Under the pieces are notes generated by a model. The model ran no database searches. It saw only the letters and a program-made list of their open reading frames with translations, and was not told the origin of the DNA. A DNA stretch of 62,869 bases, from positions 1 to 62,869 of the forward strand of contig CALVHH010000009.1 in assembly GCA_944327465.1 (NCBI GenBank), read 5' to 3'. A program made the position numbers and the translations under genes. Below, piece after piece: positions 1-6,630 of the stretch. Numbering within the stretch: position 1 is the first letter of the stretch; every line of letters starts with the position of its first letter. Origin of the DNA: an uncultured Clostridia bacterium (lineage in GTDB: Bacteria > Bacillota > Clostridia > Christensenellales > Borkfalkiaceae).

Positions 1-27
1 ATCGAGCAAATTACATAACAACGGGGA

Positions 28-183
28 ATGACGAGAAGGAAAAACAACACGGGAATACCGCAATACGAGATCGATTCGCTGGCTCGCGCGTTTATTCCTG
101 CAATCATGGACTTTTTCAACAGCGAAGAAGGTATGCGAGAGTTTGAAGAATGGAAGGCTCAACGCGCACGCAAAAACAATTAA
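28..183 (+). CDS. small protein of unknown function, possible mobile-element gene
   Basis: This 51-residue protein starts at an ATG directly behind a purine-rich GGGGA and ends at TAA. It is highly charged, with a basic start (MTRRKNN), a hydrophobic middle (ARAFIPAIMDFF) and an acidic/basic tail (EEGMREFEEWKAQ). I recall similar short proteins (IPQYEIDSLAR-type) lying beside site-specific recombinases in Clostridia, but this is memory, not a search. The first 18 bases end in frame with TAA (IEQIT, stop), probably the tail of an upstream gene outside the window. Base composition is lower in GC than the following genes, which fits an acquired element ending near the tRNA. Confidence 0.6.
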   Translation: MTRRKNNTGIPQYEIDSLARAFIPAIMDFFNSEEGMREFEEWKAQRARKNN

Positions 184-340
184 ATTCAAAGAATAAGGAA
201 ACGTCCCATTGAATTTCACGGGATGACCGCTCTGACGGTTTACGGAAATCCGCGCAAAACATAAAGCGGATTGAGTAAAAAATTTTTCTATATAATCAGA
301 CAGGTTGCGCCGAAGATCATAAACCTTGAACAACGGCACG

Positions 341-377
341 AGGGGCTTGCGGAGATTCCGCAAGCCCCTAGTTTTTT
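341..377 (+). terminator. rho-independent terminator
   Basis: A perfect stem (AGGGGCTTGCGGA / TCCGCAAGCCCCT, loop GAT) is followed by AGTTTTTT. It closes the transcription unit that enters the window from the left. Confidence 0.85.
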
Positions 378-397
378 ATTGTTTCAGATAAACGACA

Positions 398-435
398 AAT
401 CCGAACCAATCGGTTGTTACCAAAAGGTTCGGATT
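398..435. repeat. 10-bp perfect inverted repeat beside the tRNA-Ala 3' end
   Basis: AATCCGAACC and GGTTCGGATT are separated by 18 bp and lie just outside the 3' end of tRNA-Ala. The spacing could suit a recombinase core site or a weak terminator for the minus-strand tRNA; neither is proven. Confidence 0.5.
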
Positions 436-444
436 ATTTTGACT

Positions 445-520
445 TGGTGGAGCTAAGGGGAGTCGAACCCCTGACCTTTTGAATGCCATTCAAACGCGCT
501 ACCAACTGCGCTATAACCCC
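445..520 (-). tRNA. tRNA-Ala (anticodon GGC)
   Basis: A complete 76-nt cloverleaf on the minus strand. The acceptor stem is GGGGTTA/TAGCTCC, the anticodon loop is ATGGCAT (GGC, reads GCC), the T loop is TTCGACT and the CCA end is encoded. It is transcribed alone from the promoter at 541-570. Confidence 0.95.
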
Positions 521-540
521 GAAAGTTCAGTTGTGCGTTC

Positions 541-570
541 ATTATACTATATTTTTTGCTGCTATGGCAA
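541..570 (-). promoter_or_regulatory. sigma-70 promoter of tRNA-Ala
   Basis: On the minus strand TTGCCA (565-570) and TATAAT (541-546) are 18 bp apart, about 20 bp upstream of the tRNA 5' end. Confidence 0.8.
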
Positions 571-654
571 GCGTTTACGGGCGGCATTTTAAAATGTGCG
601 TTCAAAATGTGCAAAAAAATTTGCCGTTTGGCTGTCAGTATATGCGCTTTCGGG

Positions 655-666
655 TTGTGTTATAAT
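655..666 (+). promoter_or_regulatory. extended -10 promoter of the serpin gene
   Basis: TGT-TATAAT is an extended -10 element with no convincing -35 box. It predicts a leader of about 60 nt before the serpin start at 734. Confidence 0.55.
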
Positions 667-733
667 CAGAAGGACGTTTAAAAGCGTCGTTTCGCGGCAT
701 TCATGCACGTTAAAGTCAAGGGGGGAAACGCAT

Positions 734-2050
734 ATGAACAATCTCTTTAAATTTTCGGCTGCCGTGTTGTCGCTGTGCTTCGGCGCCGCCGCGTGCTTTT
801 CGGGCTGTGCCGACAGGGGAAGGAGCACTTTGCTCGCCTCGCCCGCCGAGCGCGGTGCGGTTACGTTTGAGGAGCGGCGCACGGAAGAATTTTCAGACAT
901 CCGCACGGGAGCAAATGCCTTTGCGGCAAAATTTTCGGATGAGGCATACGCGGCTTACGGCGACGGCAGCAACGCGGCTTTTGCACCTGTGTCCGTGTAT
1001 ATGTCGCTCATGCTCGCCGGGCGGTGCGCTTCGTGGCAAACACGCTCACAGATAGACGAAGCTTTGGGCGGCGGCATAACTTTGAAGGGCATAGAGTATC
1101 TGTACGCCTCGCTCAACGAAAGCTACAAGACGGGCAAACTGACGTTCGGCAATTCGATATGGCTGCAGGAGGGTTTGGAATTTATTCCAGGGTGCATAGA
1201 CAGCCTTGCCGACGAATATTACTGCTATTCGTATTCCGCCGATTTCCGCACCGACAACGAGGCTGCCAACGCGTCAGTGCGCCACTTCGTGCGCGAACAG
1301 ACCGAAGGACTGATAGATTGCGACTTTGACCTCAGTCAAGATACCTGCTTTGCGCTCGTCAACGCGCTCTATCTCAAGGACAACTGGAATCTGTTCGGCG
1401 ACGAGCTGTCGCTGACGGACGAAAAATACGATTTTGTAAACGCCTTCGGCGAAGTGAAAAATACCCGGCTGATGAGCGCATACTATGCCGAGGGCAGACC
1501 GCAGAAGGGCGGCAATTACACCACATTCTATGCCAAAACGTATAATGGCTGCCGGCTGCACTTTCTGCTCCCCGACGACGGCGTCGCCGTTGGCGACGTG
1601 TTCACTGAAAACAATATCTCCGAAGTGCTCGCGATATCCGATTACGGCGGCGTCGACGAAGGCGAACGCGTACGCCACTACACCCGCTGTCTCTTTCCCG
1701 CCTTCGAAAGCTCCTTCAACGGCGACGTAAAGCCCGTGCTCGAGCGCTCATTCGGCATAACCGACCTCTTCGACAGGGACATCTGCGACCTCTCGTCGAT
1801 ATTGTCGGGCGGCGTGAACGACTACGGTTACAGAGCATTCTGCACAAAGGTACAGCACGTCACAAAATTGCGCGTGGACAGAAGGGGCATAGAGGGTGCA
1901 GCCGTCACCGTCATTCCGGCGGACGGCGCCACTTCGGCGGAGCCGTGGGAGGAGATAAGGACAGATTTTGTAGTAGACGGAGCCTTCGGCTACGTCTTGA
2001 CCGACAGCCGCGGCACAGTGCTGTTCACAGGCGTCGTAAACGATATATGA
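734..2050 (+). CDS. serpin-family protease inhibitor, predicted lipoprotein
   Basis: Serpins trap serine or cysteine proteases by a conformational suicide mechanism. The 438-residue product has a lipoprotein signal (hydrophobic residues 7-22, lipobox FSGC with Cys25), so it should be tethered outside the cell. Serpin hallmarks are visible: NALYLKDNW in the core, the hinge RRGIEGAAVTVI, and the C-terminal strand FGYVLTDSRGTVLFTGVV. Length agrees with the family. By eye-alignment the hinge keeps small residues at P12-P9 but has Ile near P14, where inhibitory serpins usually carry Thr or Ser. The start at 734 follows AAGGGGGGAA. The gene stands alone between a promoter and a palindrome. A role against host or rival proteases is inference. 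Confidence 0.9.
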   Translation: MNNLFKFSAAVLSLCFGAAACFSGCADRGRSTLLASPAERGAVTFEERRTEEFSDIRTGANAFAAKFSDEAYAAYGDGSNAAFAPVSVYMSLMLAGRCASWQTRSQIDEALGGGITLKGIEYLYASLNESYKTGKLTFGNSIWLQEGLEFIPGCIDSLADEYYCYSYSADFRTDNEAANASVRHFVREQTEGLIDCDFDLSQDTCFALVNALYLKDNWNLFGDELSLTDEKYDFVNAFGEVKNTRLMSAYYAEGRPQKGGNYTTFYAKTYNGCRLHFLLPDDGVAVGDVFTENNISEVLAISDYGGVDEGERVRHYTRCLFPAFESSFNGDVKPVLERSFGITDLFDRDICDLSSILSGGVNDYGYRAFCTKVQHVTKLRVDRRGIEGAAVTVIPADGATSAEPWEEIRTDFVVDGAFGYVLTDSRGTVLFTGVVNDI

Positions 2051-2086
2051 CCACACTTTTATCCATATATAATATCCCAAAGACGT

Positions 2087-2112
2087 GCGCGGGCGGCAAT
2101 TGCCGCCCGCGC
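2087..2112. terminator. 26-nt perfect palindrome after the serpin gene
   Basis: GCGCGGGCGGCAA meets its exact complement without a spacer. There is no U tract, so termination is inferred from its place behind the gene. Confidence 0.5.
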
Positions 2113-2197
2113 ATGTCTCTGTATCGGCCCCGCTGGTTATTCCTTACATAAATTACTTTCCTTACGATTATTTTTTTAAAAATATGCCGAAGATCGC

Positions 2198-2226
2198 TTG
2201 CGCGCGCCGCAATTATGTGCTAAAAT
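2198..2226 (+). promoter_or_regulatory. promoter of pnuC leader
   Basis: TTGCGC, 17 bp spacer, and an extended -10 TGC-TAAAAT. A start near 2233 leaves a leader of about 108 nt ahead of pnuC. Confidence 0.65.
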
Positions 2227-2244
2227 ATCTTCAAATAAAATATT

Positions 2245-2331
2245 ATGCTGCCACCGGGTAGCGCATGAAGCATTCGTTTGCACGTCGTTAGGTCTTTGAA
2301 GACGCGCATCAGACGGATGTTTTTATTTTTA
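2245..2331 (+). promoter_or_regulatory. structured 5' leader of pnuC, possible attenuator or riboswitch of unassigned class
   Basis: Two elements are visible. Hairpin 1 (2245-2266) pairs ATG-CTGCC with GGTAG-CAT. Helix 2 pairs CATTCGTTTG (2271-2280) with CAGACGGATG (2310-2319), all ten positions, enclosing a smaller GTC/GAC hairpin. TTTTTATTTTT follows at once and the gene starts nine bases later. The layout suits a terminator that can be opened by an alternative fold. I compared it from memory with TPP, FMN, preQ1, tetrahydrofolate and NAD+-II consensus features and found no match. Confidence 0.5.
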
Positions 2332-2340
2332 TTGGGGCAT

Positions 2341-3039
2341 ATGAAAAAGTTTTTAAAATATTTCACGTTGGGCGAGTGGCTGCTCTGGGGCGCTTCGGTC
2401 GTGCTCATAGTCGCATCGTTTCTGATATTCGGCGGTTCGGGCTATTTAACGCTGTGCGCCTCGCTTATCGGCGCGACGTCGCTCATATTCAACGCCAAGG
2501 GCAATCCCGCAGGTCAGGCGCTCATGATAGTTTTCAGCGTGCTGTACGGCATCATCTCATACGGTTTTGCCTACTACGGCGAAATGATCACATACCTGGG
2601 CATGACGGCGCCCATGGCGGTATTCGCGCTCATAAGCTGGCTCAAAAATCCCTATAACGGCAGGCGCTCGCAGGTCAGGGTAAACAACATATCCTTAAGG
2701 GAGTGGTTTTTCATGTTCGCCGTCGCCGCCGCGGTGACGGCGGCGTTCTGGTTCATACTTGAAGCATTCGGCACGGCAAACATGATCCCAAGCACTGTCT
2801 CTGTCACCACAAGCTTTGTCGCCGTGTGGCTGACCTTCCGCCGCAGCCCCTGTTTTGCGCTGGCATATGCCGCAAACGACGTCGTGCTCATAGTTTTATG
2901 GGTGCTCGCCGCCGTGGACGACCTTTCGTACGTTTCGGTCATAATCTGTTTCATCATGTTTCTCGTCAACGACGTCTACGGCTTCGTCAGCTGGCGCAGG
3001 ATGGAGCGTACCCAGCGGGCGGCTGCCGAGCTTTCCTGA
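2341..3039 (+). CDS. pnuC: PnuC-family vitamin transporter (nicotinamide riboside-type)
   Basis: PnuC proteins are facilitators that import nicotinamide riboside for NAD salvage; close relatives carry thiamine or riboflavin. The 232-residue protein is almost wholly hydrophobic with about seven membrane segments. It shows family features: the cytoplasmic WLKNPYNGRRSQVRV loop near residue 100 and the C-terminal segment NDVYGFVSWRRM. The ATG at 2341 is preceded by TTGGGG. No kinase gene (nadR) is adjacent, so the exact vitamin is uncertain. Expression may be set by the structured leader at 2245-2331. Confidence 0.88.
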   Translation: MKKFLKYFTLGEWLLWGASVVLIVASFLIFGGSGYLTLCASLIGATSLIFNAKGNPAGQALMIVFSVLYGIISYGFAYYGEMITYLGMTAPMAVFALISWLKNPYNGRRSQVRVNNISLREWFFMFAVAAAVTAAFWFILEAFGTANMIPSTVSVTTSFVAVWLTFRRSPCFALAYAANDVVLIVLWVLAAVDDLSYVSVIICFIMFLVNDVYGFVSWRRMERTQRAAAELS

Positions 3040-3058
3040 CTATTCGCGTTAAAAAGTG

Positions 3059-3087
3059 TTGACAGTCATCCATTATTAAGATATAAT
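3059..3087 (+). promoter_or_regulatory. strong sigma-70 promoter placing the start site at the fur-family ATG
   Basis: TTGACA, 17 bp, TATAAT, then only six bases (ATCAAT) before the ATG at 3094. Transcription should begin at or within a base or two of the start codon, so the mRNA would be leaderless. No ribosome binding site is present. Confidence 0.8.
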
Positions 3088-3093
3088 ATCAAT

Positions 3094-3480
3094 ATGGAAA
3101 ACAAACGCAACACTGAGCAGAAACGAATAATTTTAGAAGCGCTCATGCATGCCGACCACCCCACCGCGTCGGAGCTGTATGAAAGCATCAGGGACGAAAA
3201 TCCCCGCCTTTCGCGTGCCACGGTCTTTCGCGTGCTGGGGCAGTTTGCAGACGACGGCGTGGTGCGCAGGCTCAACCTTCTGGGCAGCGACACCCGCTTC
3301 GACGCCCGCACGGCGCCGCACGCGCACTGTCACTGCGTGCGCTGCGGCAGGCTGACCGACGTGTTCGAAGGCGACTTCGTTCCGCTGTTTTCGTGCGGGG
3401 AGGTGGCGGGCTATGCAGTGCTGTCCGCCGAGGTGGAATTCAGCGGTCTCTGCCCTGTGTGCAGGGGCGCCGAAAACTGA
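3094..3480 (+). CDS. Fur/PerR-family metal-dependent regulator
   Basis: A 128-residue DNA-binding repressor of the Fur superfamily. The N-terminal winged helix covers residues 1-75 (TASELYESI, RLSRATVFRVLGQFADDGVVRRL). The metal/dimer domain has the His/Cys cluster HAHCHCVRCG and a C-terminal CPVC, giving the pair of CxxC motifs of the structural zinc site. The short length and HAHCHC cluster resemble PerR-type members, but sensor identity cannot be settled from sequence alone. The next Met is inside the winged helix, so the ATG at 3094 must be the start although no Shine-Dalgarno precedes it. Autoregulation through the AT-rich promoter is likely. Confidence 0.9.
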   Translation: MENKRNTEQKRIILEALMHADHPTASELYESIRDENPRLSRATVFRVLGQFADDGVVRRLNLLGSDTRFDARTAPHAHCHCVRCGRLTDVFEGDFVPLFSCGEVAGYAVLSAEVEFSGLCPVCRGAEN

Positions 3481-3488
3481 GTGTACAT

Positions 3489-3527
3489 AGAGCGCCGCGC
3501 AGACATACGATGTCTGCGCGGCGCTCT
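3489..3527. terminator. 18-bp perfect hairpin between convergent genes
   Basis: AGAGCGCCGCGCAGACAT and its exact complement flank the loop ACG. It lies between the fur-family gene and the convergent membrane gene and probably ends both. Confidence 0.7.
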
Positions 3528-3538
3528 CATCGTCTTGA

Positions 3539-4942
3539 TCACTCGTCCTTCGGTTTGTCGTCGTCCGCGGCGGCAAGTTCGGCGGCTGCGTTCAAAGCGG
3601 CACGCCTTCCCAATGCCCGCTTTGCGGCAAGGAACAGGTAGTACGCCCCCGTAAACGCAAAAAATATTGCCACATACACTGCGTACAGTCCCAATATGTA
3701 CAGCATGTTCAGCTCGTAGTTCCAAATTTTCAGCGTCCACACGGGCGGCACTTCGAACGGCAGGGGGTTTATCTGCGTAAAGGCATAGTTGGGGTACAGC
3801 AGCTGTTCGGCTGTCAGGTAGTAGCCGCTCTCCGTGTGCCAGGTCATCGAAGCCGAAGTCACCAGCGCACTGCATACCGAAGCCGTTATTATGACGGCAA
3901 AGTAGTATATAAGGGGGGCAACGCAGTCGCGCATTTTAAATTTGTATCCCCCCAGCGCCGAAGGCAGCACGCACAGCGCAAACAGCAGCGTGTGCGTCAG
4001 CACAAAATAGAGTATTGAGTAGCTGCAGAATATGCCGTAGTTGCTCATGTCGTCCCTGCCGAAGTACACAAACACGCTGATCGCCCCTGCGGCGTGGACG
4101 AAAAAGCTCGTCTCATATAAAAATTTTTTCTTTAAAAATACCGAAAGAGAGGCTATATATACGCCTAAGTTGCAAATGAACAGCGGCACGCACGCCAGCA
4201 CCGAGTGGTACACGTTGTAGCCGTCGCCCATTACCATGCTGTCCTTCGAGTGGTACTGTATCAGCAGCACAACGGCTATCGCGCCCAGCGCGGCGTCCCG
4301 TTCGTCTTCGGCTCTGCCTTTTAAAAGTCTGTATGCCGCAATGGTGGTTGCCGCAAGCGCGGCTATGGCAAGCGCGTGCCACACGGTAAAGTTTCTGAAC
4401 CGCAAAAAGCTGTCGGCAGGTATTTGGGAGATATCGAAAAAGTTTTCAAATATATTCAGCGGCATGCAGGCGAGCATGGCAAGGGGAAAGTAGACAAGCT
4501 TTAAAGGTGCAGCCGCCGGTCCGTCGCGCATAAACAGCAGCGCGCATGCGGCAAGCATTGCGGCGCCCTGCACAAAGAACAGCGCCATGTTCAGCCACTT
4601 GGGCATGAACAGGTTTACCGCGTTGTATATCTCCTGTTCGGGCGTCGGCGCCTCTTTGGTCACGTCGAAAAATTCCCCGAACGTAAAAAAACTCACTATT
4701 ACGAATACGGGCAGTATGTACTTCAACGCGTCGGCGCAGCCGCGGCGGCGGTAGAACGCCGCAAGCGGCAACAGCAGCAGCGCACCCTTTTTTGCCCACT
4801 GGCACAGCACGAACGGCACGCCGAACTGCACTGCGCGGTTGAATATATAGTAGTCCGAAACCGTGAACGTCAGCAATAGCGCACATGCGAGCGCAACGGC
4901 GCAAGCCGCCGCCAAGGCACGGTTTAAATATGTAACTTTCAT
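3539..4942 (-). CDS. polytopic membrane protein, YwaF/TIGR02206-like
   Basis: The 467-residue protein has about eleven to twelve hydrophobic segments. Residues such as YNVYHSVLACVPLFICNLG and a C-terminal membrane cluster recall the YwaF (TIGR02206) integral membrane family, whose function is unknown; this assignment is tentative. The chosen start MKVTYLNRAL lies six bases after a TATAAT box, so the mRNA should be leaderless; an in-frame ATG further upstream (5017) would lie upstream of that promoter. The C-terminal tail is acidic and soluble (AADDDKPKDE). It faces the next operon divergently. Confidence 0.75.
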   Translation of the reverse strand: MKVTYLNRALAAACAVALACALLLTFTVSDYYIFNRAVQFGVPFVLCQWAKKGALLLLPLAAFYRRRGCADALKYILPVFVIVSFFTFGEFFDVTKEAPTPEQEIYNAVNLFMPKWLNMALFFVQGAAMLAACALLFMRDGPAAAPLKLVYFPLAMLACMPLNIFENFFDISQIPADSFLRFRNFTVWHALAIAALAATTIAAYRLLKGRAEDERDAALGAIAVVLLIQYHSKDSMVMGDGYNVYHSVLACVPLFICNLGVYIASLSVFLKKKFLYETSFFVHAAGAISVFVYFGRDDMSNYGIFCSYSILYFVLTHTLLFALCVLPSALGGYKFKMRDCVAPLIYYFAVIITASVCSALVTSASMTWHTESGYYLTAEQLLYPNYAFTQINPLPFEVPPVWTLKIWNYELNMLYILGLYAVYVAIFFAFTGAYYLFLAAKRALGRRAALNAAAELAAADDDKPKDE

Positions 4943-4948
4943 GTATCC

Positions 4949-4977
4949 ATTATAATATATTCCGCCCCGCAAGTCAA
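4949..4977 (-). promoter_or_regulatory. sigma-70 promoter with TATAAT six bases before the ATG
   Basis: On the minus strand TTGACT, 17 bp, TATAAT, then GGATAC and the ATG. This is the same geometry as at 3059-3096 and predicts a leaderless transcript. Confidence 0.75.
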
Positions 4978-5003
4978 TACCCGGACTGTTTTGCGGCACG
5001 CTG

Positions 5004-5032
5004 TTGATTTTTGGCAAAACGTGTGGTATAAT
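5004..5032 (+). promoter_or_regulatory. promoter of the 5127-8212 operon
   Basis: TTGATT, 17 bp, TATAAT. The predicted start near 5039 gives a leader of roughly 88 nt before the ATG at 5127. Confidence 0.65.
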
Positions 5033-5126
5033 ATATAATGACGGGACAAATTAAGTTTCACCAATTTTTTACACGGATATTATAAGCCGGTTATATGGGC
5101 AATATATAATAAGGGGTAGAGCTCAA

Positions 5127-6032
5127 ATGAAAGCGCTTTGGCAATTTATAAAACGGCTGTGGCGCCGCGTGCTCGAACCGTCGCTCGTTCAGGCGTCGGT
5201 GGCGGCGGTGGTCGGCTGCATGTTCATTGCCGCCGCCATCGTCTTTTCGGCTGCGGGCGAAAACAATGCCGGTGCATACATATGCTATGCCCTTGCGCTG
5301 CTTTCGCTCGTCTACATCGGCTATATCTGCGCCTACGGCTTCCCCAAAGTCAAACAGCGCACGCTGGAAGTATTTTCAAGGAACTCGTTTGCCGACAGGC
5401 TCATAAAAAATTACGGTTTCCGCACCATAGTTCTGGCGTTCATATCTATAGTGCTCAACGGGTTGTATGCAATATACAACGGAGCGCTCGCCATATTTTT
5501 CGGCACCTTTTCGGGCATGCTGTTCGCCGCGTACTACCTGTTGCTGTGCGCGCTGCGCGGCGCCGTGCTCTCCTGCGAGCGCAGGCGTGCCGGAACTTCC
5601 GATACGGGCTTCGAGCACAGCGACAGTGTAAAGCTCTACGTCCGCTGCGGCATAGTGCTGGTGGTGTTCACTTTTATAATAGTTGCGGCAATGATTCGCA
5701 TAATCATCTCCGAAGGCCGCGAGGCGCCTCTCGGCTATCTCATATACGTCTCGGCGCTGTATACCTTCGTAAGGTTCGGCTTTTCGGTGTACAATATACG
5801 CAAGGCAAAGCAGTTCAACGACTTCGGCATAAAGGCGCTCAGGAATATCGGCTTTGCCGACGCGCTCGTTTCGCTGTTCATATTGCAGATGGCGCTCATA
5901 TCGGTGTTCGGCGGCGTCGAAGACCTGCACGTATTCAACGCCGTCACGGGCGCCGCCGTGTGCGGCATAATAATATTCATGGGCATATATATGGCGGTGA
6001 CGGGCACCCGCGAATTAAAGATAGAGGATTGA
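5127..6032 (+). CDS. polytopic membrane protein of unknown function
   Basis: A 301-residue protein with about eight hydrophobic segments and short basic cytoplasmic loops (KVKQRTLEVFSR, ERRRAGTSD, NIRKAKQF). I do not recognise the family. AAGGGG precedes the ATG. It is the first gene of an operon with a second membrane protein one base downstream and cardiolipin synthase after that, which suggests an envelope-related role by association only. Confidence 0.75.
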   Translation: MKALWQFIKRLWRRVLEPSLVQASVAAVVGCMFIAAAIVFSAAGENNAGAYICYALALLSLVYIGYICAYGFPKVKQRTLEVFSRNSFADRLIKNYGFRTIVLAFISIVLNGLYAIYNGALAIFFGTFSGMLFAAYYLLLCALRGAVLSCERRRAGTSDTGFEHSDSVKLYVRCGIVLVVFTFIIVAAMIRIIISEGREAPLGYLIYVSALYTFVRFGFSVYNIRKAKQFNDFGIKALRNIGFADALVSLFILQMALISVFGGVEDLHVFNAVTGAAVCGIIIFMGIYMAVTGTRELKIED

Positions 6033-6033
6033 T

Positions 6034-6630
6034 ATGGCAAAAGATCACAACAACTACGACTATCTCGCCGTCTCGGTTAAAAGCGACCAGCTCAGCCGCA
6101 TACTGCACTGCTACCGTGCGCTGGGCTGGACGGAGATAAAGACCGAAGAGGACAGGCAGTACTACGACATGAACTACGTCCGCCTGCGCCGCCCGCACAG
6201 GATAGCCAACAAGGACAGGCTGCAGTATCTGCAGGTGCGCATGGAAAATTCCATCAATTCCCTCGTCGCAATAACCAACCGCGCCCACATAAAGAGCAAC
6301 GGCATTGCCGCGGCGGGCACGCTGGCAACGCTTGCAATAGCCGCGCTCGGGCTGTGGCTTGTAATAGCCCGTGCCGGCGCGCTGCGCATATTCGGCTGGG
6401 TGTGCGTCGGGCTGTCGCTCGCCGTCGCCATAGCCGCCACCGTCGCCGTCTACGTCATGCGCCGCCGCGAAAAGAAGGCGGCTACGGCGGCGATAATCGA
6501 AAAACTGCGCCTCACCCAGTCGCTCATAGACGAGGCGGCGTCGCTCTCTCCCGCTGATACCGAAGCCAGCGAAGGGCTCTACGACCTTGTGGAAAGCGCG
6601 GATGGGGAAGGGGGGACGAAAAATGTATAG
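6034..6630 (+). CDS. membrane-anchored protein of unknown function
   Basis: The 198-residue product has a soluble charged N-terminal part (residues 1-85, with YVRLRRPHRIANKDRLQYLQ), two adjacent membrane helices (about 90-145) ending in MRRREKK, and a soluble acidic tail. The family is not recognised. AGAGGA precedes the ATG, which lies one base after the previous stop. Its last eight bases overlap the start of cardiolipin synthase, so the two are probably translationally coupled. Confidence 0.75.
   Translation: MAKDHNNYDYLAVSVKSDQLSRILHCYRALGWTEIKTEEDRQYYDMNYVRLRRPHRIANKDRLQYLQVRMENSINSLVAITNRAHIKSNGIAAAGTLATLAIAALGLWLVIARAGALRIFGWVCVGLSLAVAIAATVAVYVMRRREKKAATAAIIEKLRLTQSLIDEAASLSPADTEASEGLYDLVESADGEGGTKNV

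Noticed and set aside
596-733. Longer N-terminus for the serpin
   Set aside because: It would include the promoter region, and the lipoprotein signal starts at 734 behind a strong SD.
2233-2340. pnuC leader as a known NAD+, THF or TPP riboswitch
   Set aside because: The conserved core bases of these classes could not be found; left as unassigned.
3489-3527. Long perfect hairpins between genes as MITEs or insertion-sequence ends
   Set aside because: Sequences differ from place to place, have no target duplications and sit between convergent genes, so terminators are the simpler reading.
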